Assembly: GCF_011516765.1 (NCBI RefSeq) | Contig: NZ_JAAABN010000005.1 | Location: 62,001 to 126,000, forward strand | Source: Acetobacter sicerae | GTDB taxonomy: Bacteria; Pseudomonadota; Alphaproteobacteria; Acetobacterales; Acetobacteraceae | Direction of reading: 5' to 3' | DNA: 64,000 bases | In this document: positions 62,618-64,000 of the stretch, piece after piece | How positions within the stretch are numbered: position 1 is the stretch's first letter | How the letters are laid out: each line of letters opens with the position of its first letter | Notes under the pieces: model-generated | The model's database searches: none | Told to the model about the DNA's origin: nothing | The model's input: only the letters and a program-made list of their open reading frames with translations | Translations under genes and position numbers: made by a program

Positions 62618-62774
62618 GGGCTTTTTCCAAACTTTTTGAGGCTTCCGGGGCGTCTGGGGCGCATGAATGCTTGACCTGAGGCCCTCGGATGCGCAATTTG
62701 CGCCGAACTTGAACCACGGCCGCGATCAGGGGTGCAAATCCGGACCTGCGGTCAGGCACGATTCCGAGGATCTT

Positions 62775-62942
62775 ATGGCAAAGTCCAACGTCATCCAGAT
62801 CCGGCTCGTCTCCTCCGCAGACACCGGATATTTCTACGTCACCAAGAAGAACGCGCGCGCCCAGACCGGCAAGCTCGAGCTGAAGAAGTACGACCCTGTC
62901 GCTCGCAAGCACGTCGTCTTCCGTGAAGCGAAAATCAAATAA
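62775..62942 (+). CDS. rpmG: 50S ribosomal protein L33
   Basis: The 55-residue L33 starts [20 protein letters not shown] and lacks the CxxC pairs of zinc-type L33, so it is the zinc-independent form. It is divergent from moeA and stands alone, as often in alphaproteobacteria. A terminator follows 30 bases on. Confidence 0.96.
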   Translation: MAKSNVIQIRLVSSADTGYFYVTKKNARAQTGKLELKKYDPVARKHVVFREAKIK

Positions 62943-62971
62943 GGTCTGCGCCTTAAAACGCAGTCCATATG

Positions 62972-63005
62972 AAAAGCGCCATTCCTCCGGGAACGGCGCT
63001 TTTTC
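62972..63005 (+). terminator. rpmG terminator
   Basis: AAAAGCGCC (62972-62980) and GGCGCTTTT (62995-63003) form a 9-bp outer stem, extended inside by TTCC and GGGAA pairs, and end in Ts. Confidence 0.88.
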
Positions 63006-63029
63006 TTTGGAGTGTCGGGATGGATTGAT

Positions 63030-63136
63030 GGGGCTTTGTCTCGAACCCCACAAAGGGACGCAGTCCCTTTGATCCAGTTTGGTTTTTGATAACTTATTGA
63101 AATAAAAGTTTTATGCCGCCTTTTCAAAAAGGCGGC
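63030..63136. repeat. Composite palindromic intergenic repeat, fullest copy
   Basis: Three parts in order: GGGG...CCCC (63030-63049), a perfect stem AAAGGGAC/GTCCCTTT (63052-63059, 63063-63070), and GCCGCCTTTT/AAAAGGCGGC (63115-63124, 63127-63136) after an AT-rich spacer. The last part and its flanks recur at 40276; the first two recur in reverse at 61346. It lies 17 bases past the FtsB-like stop and can act as its terminator on the minus strand. No coding content. Confidence 0.65.
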
Positions 63137-63152
63137 GTTCCCGGAATTATTT

Positions 63153-63482
63153 TTAGAACAGCTGCGCGTGCTTGTCGTAAGGCACGACGATATCGTTGGG
63201 GTTGGCCAGATTGAGCATCGCACGGGCGCGCTCATCCAGAATATCTGCGTTCAATGCGCCTTCGCTCAGACCCGCTACACGACGCCGCCAGGCCGCCTGC
63301 TCCGTGACGGCGTTGGCCTGGGACTCGTGGGCCTCATCAAGCAGGTGAAGCTGCTCGTGATAGGATTTCAGGCCATGCGCGCCTTGCGTGGCCTGCCAGC
63401 AGAAATAACCGGTGAGAGCGAGAAAGACGGAGGGAGGGAGGACCGCGTTTACGGCGCGACGAATTATCCGGCCTAGCTGCAT
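63153..63482 (-). CDS. FtsB/DivIC-like septum formation initiator
   Basis: A 109-residue protein with one membrane helix (VLPPSVFLALTGYFCWQATQ) after a short basic start, a periplasmic coiled-coil-like region (LKSYHEQLHLLDEAHESQA) and a conserved-type end (ILDERARAMLNLANPNDIVV). FtsB family proteins bridge FtsL and FtsQ in the divisome. It is downstream of eno on the same strand, the common eno-ftsB pair. Confidence 0.88.
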   Translation of the reverse strand: MQLGRIIRRAVNAVLPPSVFLALTGYFCWQATQGAHGLKSYHEQLHLLDEAHESQANAVTEQAAWRRRVAGLSEGALNADILDERARAMLNLANPNDIVVPYDKHAQLF

Positions 63483-63625
63483 ACGAATCGGGACCTCCGG
63501 GAGAATCGAACCAAGGGTTTCAAGCCTGTCCCATACCGTATTGCAAGATGTGGCTTAAAAAAGGCGAAATGGCTGAATAATTACATTTCGGGAAGTTTGA
63601 GCGGCTTTCACGTCGCAACAAACCT

Positions 63626-63651
63626 GTCCCCGGCCGCAAAAGACCGGGGAC
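63626..63651 (-). terminator. Terminator-like hairpin after eno
   Basis: GTCCCCGG (63626-63633) and CCGGGGAC (63644-63651) form a perfect 8-bp stem with a 10-base loop, 15 bases past the eno stop on the minus strand. Only a short T stretch follows, so it may be partial and let some transcript reach the FtsB-like gene. Confidence 0.55.
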
Positions 63652-63666
63652 TGAGGAGTGTGGATC

Positions 63667-64000
<334 letters not shown>

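Noticed and set aside
63034-63050. GGTTCGA on the minus strand, resembling a tRNA T-loop
   Set aside because: No acceptor, D or anticodon stems can be built around it; it belongs to the palindromic repeat.

Overview
The window comes from an alphaproteobacterium, most likely an acetic acid bacterium (Acetobacteraceae). The evidence is moderately high GC, bacterial gene order in the rpoBC, str, S10, spc and alpha ribosomal clusters, no rpmJ in the spc cluster, and accessory proteins that resemble acetic acid bacterial ones. The genus cannot be set from sequence reading alone. I saw no tRNA or rRNA gene, CRISPR array, insertion sequence or prophage.

Positions 1-26947 are the transcription and translation core, all on the + strand: rplJ, rplL, rpoB, rpoC, rpsL, rpsG, tuf, then rpsJ through rplO, secY, adk, rpsM, rpsK, rpoA and rplQ. 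Two things stand out. fusA is absent from between rpsG and tuf, and almost every longer gap carries a strong hairpin. The one just before secY has the full form of an intrinsic terminator.

Positions 27184-33569 hold a sulfonate/nitrate-type ABC importer, two small membrane proteins, pyrD with a co-translated HAD phosphatase, and a PiuC-type Fe(II) dioxygenase. Positions 33845-39038 form an iron unit: a Fur-box-like palindrome, a TonB-dependent siderophore receptor, a Sel1-repeat protein, and ExbB, ExbD and TonB. An EamA exporter follows on the other strand.

Positions 40345-52737 are the most interesting part. A minus-strand operon encodes the three parts of a haem-dependent oxidative N-demethylase (zinc-ribbon DmmA-like subunit, FMN/2Fe-2S reductase, DUF3445 haem subunit) plus a GABA/choline-type permease. 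Divergent from it lie a gamma-aminobutyraldehyde dehydrogenase, a YdcSTUV-like polyamine ABC importer, a LysR regulator and GABA aminotransferase. The divergent promoter region has a dyad of the T-N11-A type and a 9-base direct repeat. I infer a pathway for N-methylated C4 amines (for example methylated putrescine or GABA) that demethylates, oxidises and transaminates them toward succinate semialdehyde. This exact combination is not one I know as described.

Positions 52877-64000 return to mixed housekeeping: an Ig-repeat protein with an SGNH-like domain whose catalytic residues are replaced, a beta-barrel outer membrane protein, folC, accD, glutamine-dependent nadE, moeA, rpmG, an FtsB-like protein and the 3' end of enolase. 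A palindromic intergenic element recurs near 40276, 61346 and 63030.
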